The notes under the pieces are model-generated. The model was not told the DNA's origin and did no database searches. It saw only the letters and a list, made by a program, of their open reading frames with translations. Source: Pseudomonas sp. M47T1 (lineage in GTDB: Bacteria > Pseudomonadota > Gammaproteobacteria > Pseudomonadales > Pseudomonadaceae). From it: DNA of 64,000 bases. This document shows positions 1 to 7,656 of this stretch, one piece after another. Both the position numbers and the translations under genes were made by a program. Within the stretch, counting starts at the first letter, position 1; every line of letters begins with the position of its first letter. Location of the stretch: assembly GCF_000263855.1 (NCBI RefSeq), contig NZ_AJWX01000011.1, positions 111,893 through 175,892 of the forward strand, written 5' to 3'.

Positions 1-1
1 G

Positions 2-655
2 GAACTGGACTTCATCACCCGCGCCCTGCCCGGTTCGCCGCCGCAGACAGCGCGCTACAACGTCGCCCCCACCACCCGCGTACCGGTGCTGCGCCAGGAT
101 GAGCAGGGCCTGCGCATCGACGCCATCCGCTGGGGCTGGGCCCCCAGCTGGGCCATGGACAAGCGCCCAGCGCCCATCAACGCCCGGGTGGAAACCGTGG
201 CCACCAGCCGTTTCTTCAAAGGCATCTGGCCCTCAGGGCGCGTGCTGGTGCCGGCAGACGGCTGGTATGAATGGGTCAAGGATGCCCAGCAGCCCAAACT
301 GAAGCAGCCCTGGTTCATACGGCTAAACACTGGCGCGCCGCTGTTCTTTGCAGCCTTGGCCCAGGTATCGCAGGCCAACGACGGCTTCGTGATCGTCACC
401 GACGCCAGCGACCAGGGCATGCTCGAGATCCACGATCGCCGCCCGGTGGTGTTGGCCCCCGACGCTGCCCGCGCCTGGCTCGATCCACACCTGGAGGCCG
501 CCCAGGCTGAAGCCATGGCCCGCCACGAAAGCCGTCCGGTAACGGACTTCCAGTGGTACCGCGTGGGCCGCGAAGTGGGCAATGTACGCAACGAGGGCGC
601 CGGCCTGATCATGCCGTTGAGCACACCCGACTCGGCAGAGGGCCCTTTAGTGTGA
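2..655 (+). CDS. yedK: SOS response-associated peptidase family protein (SRAP/YedK/HMCES), 5' end outside window
   Basis: SRAP proteins shield abasic sites in single-stranded DNA by forming a covalent link through their Cys2. Recognised from ordered family motifs: RYNVAPTT, the RWGWAPSWA block, NARVET, DGWYEW (active-site Glu) and IHDRRPVVL (active-site His). The reading frame is open from base 2, so about 20-25 N-terminal residues including the catalytic Cys lie upstream of the window. The C-terminus is complete, ending with the usual VGNVRNEGAGLI region. This is a host gene outside the prophage, reading toward the attachment site. The assignment is by family resemblance to E. coli YedK. Confidence 0.9.
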   Translation, partial: ELDFITRALPGSPPQTARYNVAPTTRVPVLRQDEQGLRIDAIRWGWAPSWAMDKRPAPINARVETVATSRFFKGIWPSGRVLVPADGWYEWVKDAQQPKLKQPWFIRLNTGAPLFFAALAQVSQANDGFVIVTDASDQGMLEIHDRRPVVLAPDAARAWLDPHLEAAQAEAMARHESRPVTDFQWYRVGREVGNVRNEGAGLIMPLSTPDSAEGPLV

Positions 656-676
656 GAAAATTGATCGGATTTTCAA

Positions 677-1030
677 ATGCTTGGAGAAAACGGTTTGGTT
701 ACACACTACTCATCGAACGGCAGCGATATCGCTTGCGGTCGCAACACCCCCAACGTCGTCAGCTGCACGAACCCTGAGGACGTTTCCTGCAAATCCTGCC
801 TAAAGTCCCTGGGCAAGGCCGATGCAGGTGCACCTGCTGCCCAGAAGAACACTACCCCTTCGCTGGCGCAAATCCGCAAACAGCGGATGCAGGCCCAAGC
901 CGTTGCCAAGGCCGCACCGGCCGCGCAGGCCGGGTTCTGCTTCCAGGCCAACTGGCGTGAGCGCCTGACCGGCCTGCCGAACCGCTGCCGCCTGCCGCGT
1001 GGCGCCTCGGGCGTTCAGCAGTTCGTCTGA
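677..1030 (+). CDS. Small cysteine-containing hypothetical protein
   Basis: A 117-residue protein not recognised as a named family. Its N-terminal half carries CGRNTPNVVSC followed by a CKSC pair, an arrangement that could bind metal. The middle is Ala/Gln-rich and low complexity, and the C-terminal third has two more Cys in a basic context. It begins 22 bp after the SRAP gene on the same strand, so the two may be co-transcribed. A start nearer the Thr-His-Tyr-Ser-Ser block is also possible, because no strong Shine-Dalgarno sequence marks the ATG used here. Host gene, just left of the integrase fossil and attL. Confidence 0.6.
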   Translation: MLGENGLVTHYSSNGSDIACGRNTPNVVSCTNPEDVSCKSCLKSLGKADAGAPAAQKNTTPSLAQIRKQRMQAQAVAKAAPAAQAGFCFQANWRERLTGLPNRCRLPRGASGVQQFV

Positions 1031-1090
1031 CGGCTGCGCGGGTTGTCGCTGCCACCAGGCGGCGGCGACCGTTTTGCAGGCGATCTGGCG

Positions 1091-1222
1091 CTGCACGAGC
1101 GGCGCAGCTATGAGACAATACCCTCAATATCCGGTTTGACCCCCGCATACACCTCCCCCGCAGCTCGACCTCACGGCCCGATGCTGCTGTCGACGTTTGC
1201 GCCCCAAGTTATTGATAGGTAA
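1091..1222 (+). pseudogene. Fossil 3' end of a tyrosine integrase related to the resident prophage integrase
   Basis: Read in the frame of codon 1106, this stretch aligns without gaps to about 32 residues of the intact integrase around its last catalytic boxes, sharing SGL-x-PA and MLLST. It then jumps, with about 27 codons missing, to the identical C-terminus APQVIDR and stop at 1220-1222. The catalytic tyrosine of STYA is phenylalanine (STFA), and the LGHS box is lost. No upstream integrase sequence remains. It lies outside the present prophage and ends inside attL, so it is most simply the remnant of an earlier element that used the same site. Confidence 0.8.
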
Positions 1223-1258
1223 GCCCTTTGATCTCCACAGCTAACATCACCATGCAGT
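1202..1258 (+). repeat. attL core, 57-bp direct repeat identical to attR
   Basis: Identical over 57 bp to 58118-58174. It contains the last seven codons and stop of an integrase reading frame, a Shine-Dalgarno-like AGGTAAG, the TTG start and first ten codons of ybiT. Beyond the repeat the phage side continues with TCC TAA, so the ybiT frame is cut after about ten codons here, whereas attR continues into the full gene. Confidence 0.95.
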
Positions 1259-1277
1259 CCTAAATGGGCGGTGGTGT

Positions 1278-1370
1278 TCGCTGATGATCAGTATTTCCGG
1301 GGCCTAAATGCTCATCAGCGATCAAATACGATCGACCAAAAGCACCGATTGGTATCAAAAACGGTATCAC
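1278..1370. promoter_or_regulatory. Candidate attP arm: 10-bp inverted repeat and tandem TTGGTATCA-type sites
   Basis: Just inside attL, TCGCTGATGA (1278-1287) and TCATCAGCGA (1312-1321) form a perfect inverted repeat with a 24-bp spacer. Beyond it are TTGGTATCA at 1349-1357 and CGGTATCAC at 1362-1370. The other side of attP, inside the end of int, also has two tandem copies at 58083-58091 and 58094-58101. Matching tandem repeats on both arms are what lambda-type integrases use as arm sites; that role is inferred. Confidence 0.45.
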
Positions 1371-1513
1371 CTCGCGATTGACGGGCTCATGCCGATCCTG
1401 CATATCAGCACCTATTTCCCCGCTTCAAACATTTCCTTACGGCGTCCTGCCGACTGTAAAAACACCTCCACGAAAAGCAGTGCTACCCTCCGATTTACAC
1501 CGGAGGGAATTCG

Positions 1514-1723
1514 ATGACCGCAATTGAGATGCTGCAGAAACTGATGGTCGCTCAGGTCAAATCCAACCTGGCGCTTGGGGCTGCTATCGAAGAACTGGCG
1601 ATCTGGGCCGAGCAGAATGGCGGCGGCGATGCAGCAGCCAAGGCCCGCGACGCACTTGATGGCCTGGATGCGGCTACTGAAGTAATCGGCTACGCGCTTG
1701 AAGAGATCGCCAAGGAGGGCTGA
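1514..1723 (+). CDS. Small phage hypothetical protein
   Basis: A 69-residue acidic, mostly helical protein (Ala/Glu-rich), not recognised. A strong Shine-Dalgarno sequence, GGAGGGAATTCG before the ATG, supports expression. It is the first gene inside attL and reads inward, in front of the Ntn-hydrolase candidate. No domain or membrane segment is visible. Confidence 0.6.
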   Translation: MTAIEMLQKLMVAQVKSNLALGAAIEELAIWAEQNGGGDAAAKARDALDGLDAATEVIGYALEEIAKEG

Positions 1724-1898
1724 AGTGCGGACTAGACGGTGTACTTCATATGCGCTAAATGGGGCGGCTAAGGGGGGAAATCCTTGCTTGAGCGTCATCG
1801 TCCCGCTAGACAAACGGTAGTGGCAGTCGCCAGAAAATCCTTGATCCATAATGCCACCATAACCATACTCCCGCGACTTACCGCAAGGAGCGAAATTG

Positions 1899-2921
1899 GT
1901 GACGATTAATATTGCGATAGCGACGCGAGATGTGATCATTCTCGGCTGCGATAGCCTCTCGAGCGTCGTTGAGACAGCTGCATTCCCTCTCAGAAACGGA
2001 ATAGGTTTCGCTAGGGATGCCGATGGAAATGAGCTTTTGGACTCAGAGGGACGTCGACTCGTCCCGGTCGAAGACCTCCGCAGCGTGGTTACCAACGTTT
2101 ACGGTGGCGTGAACAAAATGTTCCCCTTGTTTGAACATCAAGGTTTTGCGGTAGCGGCCGTTACAGCAGGTAAGGCCACCCTGAGCGGTCTGACGATTGC
2201 GGAGATTGGTAAGCGGTTCTGCGAACACAACGGGACTGCGGGTACCATTTTTGAGTCGACAGAGCAGGTTGCTCAGTCATTTTATGCCCACGTACGTTCT
2301 GCTTGGGAGACGGAAGTCGATTTCCAAGGTACCGACCCAAGCTTGCGTAATCTGCTCCCCCCACTACAGTTCATCGTAGCGGGCAACTGCTCACATGACG
2401 CTTATGGTCGAGTCTTCAAGATCGATATTCCAGCAGAGGCAGTCACCGATGTATTTCCTGTCGGCGACCACTGCGGTGCTACTTGGGCTGGGCAGGCAGA
2501 TTTTGTGGAACGAATTTTGCTCGGAGTCGATCACGGCGTCAAAAACTCGGTGCAAAGCCAATTTGAGCAGTCTGTTCAAGAGGCACGCAACAAAGCACTG
2601 GTGACGATGGTTGAATCTTTGACAGCAAGCGGGGTCCAGATACCCGAGGGTCTGGCGGTAGATTTCATGGACACGCCTAGGGCACCGCTTTGGGATGGCG
2701 CACAAACAGACGTCCAATTCCAAGACCTCTCTACGCAGTACGCAATCGATTTCGTAGAGCTGCTCGTAAATACACAATCTGGAATGCAGCGCTTCGGCCG
2801 TGGCATTCCTACAGTTGGCGGTAGAACCCATATTGGGGTGCTGCGCCGCGGTGAGGGCTTCAAGATGCTTAATGAGCCTGAGCTCACTCACAACCACACA
2901 GGGTACGCACATGATCTATGA
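1899..2921 (+). CDS. Proteasome/HslV-like Ntn-hydrolase candidate
   Basis: Not a named family I can identify, but its start resembles proteasome beta subunits and HslV. With the GTG at 1899 (AGGAG eight bases upstream) the protein starts Met-Thr, and Met removal would leave Thr1 exposed. Asp then falls exactly at mature position 17 in a GCDS turn, as in AGDG of HslV. A later NKMFPL block followed by a hydrophobic strand and AG resembles the Lys33 region after an insertion of about 40 residues. A second strand-rich part near residues 175-215 (FIVAG to VGDHCGATWAG) resembles the later beta strands. At about 340 residues it is twice HslV length. Overlaps the next small gene by 11 bp. Fold and activity are inference; a TTG at 1896 is the alternative start. 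Confidence 0.5.
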   Translation: MTINIAIATRDVIILGCDSLSSVVETAAFPLRNGIGFARDADGNELLDSEGRRLVPVEDLRSVVTNVYGGVNKMFPLFEHQGFAVAAVTAGKATLSGLTIAEIGKRFCEHNGTAGTIFESTEQVAQSFYAHVRSAWETEVDFQGTDPSLRNLLPPLQFIVAGNCSHDAYGRVFKIDIPAEAVTDVFPVGDHCGATWAGQADFVERILLGVDHGVKNSVQSQFEQSVQEARNKALVTMVESLTASGVQIPEGLAVDFMDTPRAPLWDGAQTDVQFQDLSTQYAIDFVELLVNTQSGMQRFGRGIPTVGGRTHIGVLRRGEGFKMLNEPELTHNHTGYAHDL

Positions 2922-3114
2922 CAATCTGATGAACGTCGGCAGCCTTCCAAGTCATGCAGGAGCACCTACCGCCCCGCAGGATCACGAGCGAAGCGGAAAG
3001 ATCATGTCTCAATCCTCCTCTCGACGGGAGGACCGCCCGGTGGCTGCAGAGCGAGTGGTGGCTAGAGCTGTCATTCGAAATGGTGAAGTTACACTGCAGG
3101 CATCTTTAGCCTAA
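2911..3114 (+). CDS. Small hypothetical protein coupled to the Ntn-hydrolase candidate
   Basis: A 67-residue protein starting at an ATG inside the last codons of the preceding gene (11-bp overlap), suggesting translational coupling. Hydrophilic, Ser/Arg/Ala-rich, with a terminal VIRNGEVTLQ strand-like segment. No family recognised. It could be a partner or inhibitor of the upstream protein, but only gene order supports this. A perfect terminator follows ten bases after its stop. Confidence 0.55.
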   Translation: MIYDNLMNVGSLPSHAGAPTAPQDHERSGKIMSQSSSRREDRPVAAERVVARAVIRNGEVTLQASLA

Positions 3115-3123
3115 TCAGTGAAG

Positions 3124-3151
3124 AAAAAGCCCGGCACCTGCCGGGCTTTTT
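3124..3151 (+). terminator. Rho-independent terminator after the Ntn-hydrolase gene pair
   Basis: Perfect 13-bp inverted repeat around AAAAAGCCCGGCA with a 2-base loop, ending in a T run on the + strand and also preceded by an A run, so it can act in both directions. It separates the rightward pair from the leftward LexA-controlled genes. Confidence 0.9.
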
Positions 3152-3233
3152 CTTTTCTAGCATTCCCCCATCCGTGTCGACACCATGCCCCCCCTTACGT
3201 CCGTTCGCGACCAAACAACGTTTCGGAAAGAGA

Positions 3234-3530
3234 TTACGTCTCCCTGCACCACCACGACTGGGCGTACATCACGCCGTCGACCTCCTCCACGCCGCTGAGC
3301 ACGAAACCGTTGGTCGACATCCAGGTCATGGTCGCGTCGTACAGCAGCGGCAAGGGTGACGCACACATGGGGTCGACCGGTCGCATTTGAGCGATGTTCG
3401 CCTCCCTGCCCAGGCATGGGGCCTTGTCCAGCCTGACCTCGATATCGCCCTTGATCGCCTCCGCGCTACGCACGGCCGCCTGATCCAGGCCAACGCCTAG
3501 GTGCCTGCGGCGCGTCACAAGCACGTACAT
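3234..3530 (-). CDS. Hypothetical phage protein, second gene of a LexA-controlled pair
   Basis: A 98-residue soluble protein. The C-terminal block TNGFVLSGVEEVDGVMYAQSW has the look of a conserved small protein seen in Pseudomonas phages and SOS-linked loci; I recognise the pattern but know no function. Its ATG overlaps the stop of the upstream 73-residue gene (TGATG), so the pair is translationally coupled and probably under the same LexA box. Contains scattered Cys (two near residues 39 and 57). Confidence 0.65.
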   Translation of the reverse strand: MYVLVTRRRHLGVGLDQAAVRSAEAIKGDIEVRLDKAPCLGREANIAQMRPVDPMCASPLPLLYDATMTWMSTNGFVLSGVEEVDGVMYAQSWWCRET

Positions 3531-3751
3531 CAGCCAATGTCCCGCAGGCGCAGCGCGACTCGGAGAGAATCCCGCTCGCGCACCAGCTCATCGGCCATCG
3601 CCACCAGCCTGGCGATTCGCTGCCGGGCCGCGAGCAGTTCCCGGCGCCCCTCGTTCAATTCAGCCTCCAGCAGCCTGCACTGGTGCTGGTACATCTCCAG
3701 TGGCGTGGGCGAGCCAAAGGAGAAGGCTTCGTCGTCGATGAGGTCGTTCAT
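3530..3751 (-). CDS. Small coiled-coil protein behind a LexA box
   Basis: A 73-residue protein, predicted helical coiled coil from about residue 20 (QCRLLEAELNEGRREL onwards). An upstream ATG at 3811 would place the LexA box inside the gene, so the start at 3751 is preferred: it lies 15 bp from the box. Function unknown. With the downstream gene it forms a two-gene SOS-inducible unit, expected to be switched on by DNA damage together with prophage induction. Confidence 0.65.
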   Translation of the reverse strand: MNDLIDDEAFSFGSPTPLEMYQHQCRLLEAELNEGRRELLAARQRIARLVAMADELVRERDSLRVALRLRDIG

Positions 3752-3766
3752 TTCCAGCGCTCGAAA

Positions 3767-3786
3767 TACTGTATATACAAACAGTA
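3767..3786 (-). promoter_or_regulatory. LexA (SOS) box
   Basis: The 20-bp site TACTGTATATACAAACAGTA matches the gammaproteobacterial LexA consensus CTGT-N8-ACAG with all eight outer bases and the TA flanks on both sides. It is placed 15 bp before the leftward 73-residue gene, so it should repress that pair until RecA triggers LexA cleavage. Confidence 0.9.
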
Positions 3787-3936
3787 TCCGAGAGCTGCTT
3801 TGGCCGGTCAATGTTGGTTGGCGCGCAATAATTTATTGCGATGCGCAATTCGTCGTGAAAAATTTCTGAGACATCGCATTTTTTTCAAGGCTTAGGCTAT
3901 ATTCCTTCCTCCTTTGGCTAGTAAATGGAACTTTTT

Positions 3937-4773
3937 ATGGACAAGCCTCTATGGGTGACTTACGCGTGGGCAGACAACACGGAGAATGACTTCGATTATT
4001 TAATCCAAGAAATAGAAGCACATGGAATCCCCACAAAATACGATAAAATAGCAATAGTTCCCGGCCAACACATCTGGAGCCAGATTGACAAACACATTGA
4101 CGCTTCGATAATTTCAGGATGGGCTTATTTAATCACACCAGCCAGCTTAGCAAGTAAAGCTTGCCAAGAAGAGTTAGCCTATGCGCTCCAAGAAGCATTA
4201 AGCAAAGAAGGCTCCAACCTTCCAATAATTGGTTTACTACATAATGTTTCGGTTTCGGACCTCCCAAAATCATTGTCAACCCGACTATTGGTAAGTCTTA
4301 ATGACCCAAACTGGAAGGAGGCAATTAAATCAGGCATTAATCAAGTGCCTCCTCCTCGCTCAGCGAGCCAGCAAGCACCTTACGTCTTCAAGGTCCATGA
4401 AAATTACTGTGGCGTAATTGGTAGGAACGCCATAGAGTTTCGCCCCAGGTTTGGGGAGCTAAGTTACTGGCGAGTTGGAGCCACCAAAGAAGGAAAGTTT
4501 TTATCATATGGGCAAGGTCCTTCTAATGGCGGAGCGCATAGCCTCACTAAACTCACCGCTATAGAGAGCAGCATTAAAATCCTCGATGATGACTACTCTT
4601 ATTTTGGCCAAGAGGGTCCATTAACCCCATCCAGATCTGCCTACATAGTTTTCGATGGCGAGCTACCAAACTTTGTATTTTTTGGTGTTGCTAGCGCACC
4701 ATATAGTGCAGACTTGCATAACTATATGTTTTTCTCAAAAACTGGCAAACCACCTCGTGGATTCCCAAGCTAA
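3937..4773 (+). CDS. TIR-domain protein, likely phage-defence or exclusion factor
   Basis: Residues ~3-140 read as a TIR domain: a first strand LWVTYAWAD, an alpha helix (DYLIQEIEAHG), a GQHIW loop with a following helix, an AYLITPASLASKACQEELAYAL segment with the Cys-x-Glu-Glu that matches the catalytic-Glu position of bacterial TIR NADases, and a later LPIIGLL strand. Bacterial TIRs usually degrade NAD+ or make cyclic ADP-ribose signals. Residues ~145-278 form a beta-rich domain I do not recognise, possibly the sensor. The gene is clearly AT-richer than its neighbours, a sign of recent transfer, and stands alone with no adjacent partner gene. Start at 3937 is chosen because GGA lies seven bases upstream; 3925 is also possible. 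NADase activity and defence role are inference. Confidence 0.75.
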   Translation: MDKPLWVTYAWADNTENDFDYLIQEIEAHGIPTKYDKIAIVPGQHIWSQIDKHIDASIISGWAYLITPASLASKACQEELAYALQEALSKEGSNLPIIGLLHNVSVSDLPKSLSTRLLVSLNDPNWKEAIKSGINQVPPPRSASQQAPYVFKVHENYCGVIGRNAIEFRPRFGELSYWRVGATKEGKFLSYGQGPSNGGAHSLTKLTAIESSIKILDDDYSYFGQEGPLTPSRSAYIVFDGELPNFVFFGVASAPYSADLHNYMFFSKTGKPPRGFPS

Positions 4774-4986
4774 ATTCGAACACCCAGTCCGCATCATTTT
4801 TCAAGTTTGCGCTGGCCACCCGTCTGTCACGGTAGCGCTGACCTGAGCATCCAGCAGATCGGCGGTGTAGGTACCGGCAGACACCGCTTCTATCAGAACG
4901 GCCTCTCGGGCGTAGCATGCCTGCACGAAGTGGAAGGCATGCTCGCCATTCAGTCTGCTCGGCCGTCTACAGGCTAAGCGTTCCGG
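4774..4986. other. Gap with an open frame following the tail-fibre stop
   Basis: No ATG-initiated gene is convincing. On the minus strand the tail-fibre frame, after its stop, stays open in the same frame down to a stop at 4801-4803. It would encode about 60 residues, of which the last 50 look protein-like (GEHAFHFVQACYARE, then a helix and a hydrophilic end). It has only a CTG or other weak start. It may be a lost C-terminal part of the fibre gene or a small fibre-linked gene. No terminator was seen for the late operon. Confidence 0.3.
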
Positions 4987-7656
4987 TCAAGACGTAACGG
5001 GCGCGGCTTCGAGCGCAGCCAATCGCGCATCGAAACCGCGCGCCATGAACACCAGCAATTCGTCAGGCCGAAACGAGTACTTATCCCCGGCCTCTTTAGC
5101 TGCCACGATTATTGTTCCATCCTCATCCAGCACTTCGTCAACAGCCTCCCAAGTGTCGTGGCAAATGAAACCGTAGTCGAGCGGTTCCAAGCCGTTGGCA
5201 GTCATGATTTCCATGGCACGCTGCACAGTCATGCCGGCGTGTAGGCGAGCGTCGTCACCCTTGGCGGCAACCGCTGCCAGGAATTTATACGTGCCGATCT
5301 CCGCTGACAGCGCCTTCGCAGCGGCTAATTCGGAGTCGGTTAGCGCCGCCACTGCCGTTTTGTCGCGGGCGTCGGAGGTGCTGATAGTACCAGTGCCAGC
5401 GTAGACCACCGACCAACGGAGACTGGAACTGCCCAGGGACTGTGAGTTGTCTGCGCCAGGAGTCACTACACCTGCGTTATTGATAGAGAGCCTAGGGGTA
5501 AAAGCCCCCGATGCTCCGTCTGCTTTCAGGCTCACGTTGAACGCCCCGCCACGAGCTGTCGCTGTTGAGCCGTCTGTTGCGAAGTAGAACAACCCTACCC
5601 TGGTCTCTGTAGCCCCAGCAGTGCTAGGCCCACCCGAAGCAGTTACGGTACCAGCCACAACCCCAGCGCCATCGGCCGCAGGGGTCGCCATTGCCAAGTT
5701 CCCCCGGGCGGTGGTGCCCGTCAATGATAGCGTCACCTGCCCGCCGGCGGCTGTCAGCGCGGGTACGCCGGCTGTGGCGTTACTGGTGCTGGCGAGTAAT
5801 TGCGACGCTGTTCCTAGAGTCAGATCAAGGCCGGTGGCGCGCTGATACCACAAGCATTTCCAGTTCCCGCTGCCCAGGCTCTCAAACTCGGCCGTGTCGC
5901 CCGCGGCCGTCGTGATACTGGCGGCCGTCGGCAGGATCAGCGCGGTGGCGCTGTAAGTCAGGGTCAGGACGCCTGCAAAAACAACGACCCGGCGCGCACC
6001 GGCGGCGATGGTGTCGAACGCAGTGATCGTGGTGGTACCGCTGATGTTGATCGTGTTCGCTGCGGCAGCGCCGATAGCCACTGTTGCGGCTGAGGCCAGA
6101 GTGACGGCCGTGGCCAAGTTCAAGGCGCCGGTCATCTTGCCGCCGGCCAGAGGCAGCTTGGTGGCGTCCGCGGCGGGTGCGACAGGCGCACCGCTGGCCC
6201 GTTGGTAGTTCGAGCACACCCAATACCCGCTGCCCTGAGAAACGAACTCGCCACAATCCCCGTACGCCACCGCGATGTCGGCGCCTCCCGGCAGAACCAA
6301 AGCGCTGTTGTTGGTCAGCGTGCAGGATTGCTGGAAGTAAAGGCGGCGCACTGCTCCCGATACCACCGAACCCAGGCTACCGTACGCCCCGGTGCCGTTG
6401 ACAAGAACGGTGTTTGAAGTCGAGGTGGCTAGGTCGATAGTGGTGCCAGAGCCGGTAACGTAAGCCAGCGCGGCCTCGTTAATGGGGCCCGTCATCCGCC
6501 CGCCCGCCAACGGCAGTTTGGTGCTGTCGGACCCACCTACCAGCGGGGTGCCGTCCGCGCGGCTGTACCACAGGCAGCGCCAGTTGGTTCCGTCCATGCA
6601 CTCGAACTCGGCGAAGTCGCCGGCTGCCGTGGTGATGTTTGCGCCACCGGGCAGGATCAGCTTGGTCGCGTCGTGTGTCAGAGTCAGCGCAGTGACGAAC
6701 CGCAGAACACGGCGTGCGCCGCCGACGCCCATGGTGTCGAAGGCGCTGATGGCGGCATTGCCACCGATCACCACGTTGCTCGAAGCAGCAGCACCAACGG
6801 CGCAAGTTGCCGCAGACGCAATGCTCACTTCGGCCGCGTCGTTGATCGCTGTAGTTACAGTCCCGCCGGGCCAGTAAGGTACCAAGGGCGTACCGTCGTT
6901 GCGGGTGTACCGTGTGCACTTCCAGCCGCCGGCCGCCGTCGAAACGAAGTCGGCACTGTCGCCGCTCTGCGCCGTTATGTTGGCTGAGCCTGGGAGCACT
7001 AGGTAGGTGGCGTCGTGGACCAAGGTCTGGGCCGTCAGCAGCAACGTCCGGCGCAAACCTGCAGACGCGGGTGTGCCGAGTCTGGTGATGGTCGCGACGC
7101 CGCCCAGAGAAATAGTGTTGCCCGCTGCCGCCCCAATGTCGGTCGTCGCAGCAGCTGTCATGGAGACCGTCGGCGCCTCGTTTACGGCGCCGGTCATGGT
7201 GGTGCTGCCGTCCAATTTCAGAACGCCAGATACAGACCCAGCTACCAGCGCTGTGCCGTCGTACCGACTGTATGAGACCATTTTGGCTTCGTTGCTAGAA
7301 CCAGTTTTTTGAAATACTGCTACGTCACCCGGTTGGGTTACTACATCAGCACCAGAAAGGCACAGAATGTGGTAACCGTTTGCGTCGTTGTGGGTTAGCG
7401 TCAGGCTTCCGGAAAACGTCACTGTCCACTCAGTACCCGCTGGAACGCTTCCGGCGCCTAGGTAGAAACCAGTGATCGTCGTTGTCCCAGTGACCGTCAC
7501 GGTGTTGCTGTTCGCTGCGTACAGCGATGGGAATGCCTCACTAGCAACGGCTACCGGTGCCGGGCCGTATAGCGCGCCTGGCAGCAGCAATGCATCCCCC
7601 GAGGCCATCTGCCGGGATTTGCCCGTGTCGCGGACCAGCGGGAGACGGTTCGCCAT
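4987..7656 (-). CDS. Tail fibre/tailspike with five tandem modules and a C-terminal S74 chaperone
   Basis: 889 residues. About residues 32-612 hold five tandem modules of 100-120 residues, each with an Ala/Thr-rich strand section, an N-T-V/I-x-[VI]-x-G segment, a hydrophobic LTLTH strand, an [LI]LPGGA-NI turn, a GD-x-AEF strand and an ending like W-K-C-x-W-Y-x-R. After a linker, residues ~739-885 are a peptidase S74 intramolecular chaperone: a LGSSSLRW start, the TSDARDK motif with its Ser-Asp and Lys, and a DYGFICHDTWE block. In such fibres the S74 part helps trimerisation and then cuts itself off. Last gene of the late operon driven from 9266-9293; one base overlaps the upstream gene. Receptor binding is inferred. 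Confidence 0.88.
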   Translation of the reverse strand: MANRLPLVRDTGKSRQMASGDALLLPGALYGPAPVAVASEAFPSLYAANSNTVTVTGTTTITGFYLGAGSVPAGTEWTVTFSGSLTLTHNDANGYHILCLSGADVVTQPGDVAVFQKTGSSNEAKMVSYSRYDGTALVAGSVSGVLKLDGSTTMTGAVNEAPTVSMTAAATTDIGAAAGNTISLGGVATITRLGTPASAGLRRTLLLTAQTLVHDATYLVLPGSANITAQSGDSADFVSTAAGGWKCTRYTRNDGTPLVPYWPGGTVTTAINDAAEVSIASAATCAVGAAASSNVVIGGNAAISAFDTMGVGGARRVLRFVTALTLTHDATKLILPGGANITTAAGDFAEFECMDGTNWRCLWYSRADGTPLVGGSDSTKLPLAGGRMTGPINEAALAYVTGSGTTIDLATSTSNTVLVNGTGAYGSLGSVVSGAVRRLYFQQSCTLTNNSALVLPGGADIAVAYGDCGEFVSQGSGYWVCSNYQRASGAPVAPAADATKLPLAGGKMTGALNLATAVTLASAATVAIGAAAANTINISGTTTITAFDTIAAGARRVVVFAGVLTLTYSATALILPTAASITTAAGDTAEFESLGSGNWKCLWYQRATGLDLTLGTASQLLASTSNATAGVPALTAAGGQVTLSLTGTTARGNLAMATPAADGAGVVAGTVTASGGPSTAGATETRVGLFYFATDGSTATARGGAFNVSLKADGASGAFTPRLSINNAGVVTPGADNSQSLGSSSLRWSVVYAGTGTISTSDARDKTAVAALTDSELAAAKALSAEIGTYKFLAAVAAKGDDARLHAGMTVQRAMEIMTANGLEPLDYGFICHDTWEAVDEVLDEDGTIIVAAKEAGDKYSFRPDELLVFMARGFDARLAALEAAPVTS

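Noticed and set aside
55..624. Long open frame on the minus strand of the SRAP gene
   Set aside because: Antisense shadow; the plus frame has all SRAP motifs.
1308..2095. Frames at 1308-1517 (+) and 1412-2095 (-)
   Set aside because: Overlap better-supported genes, no Shine-Dalgarno, no recognisable protein pattern.
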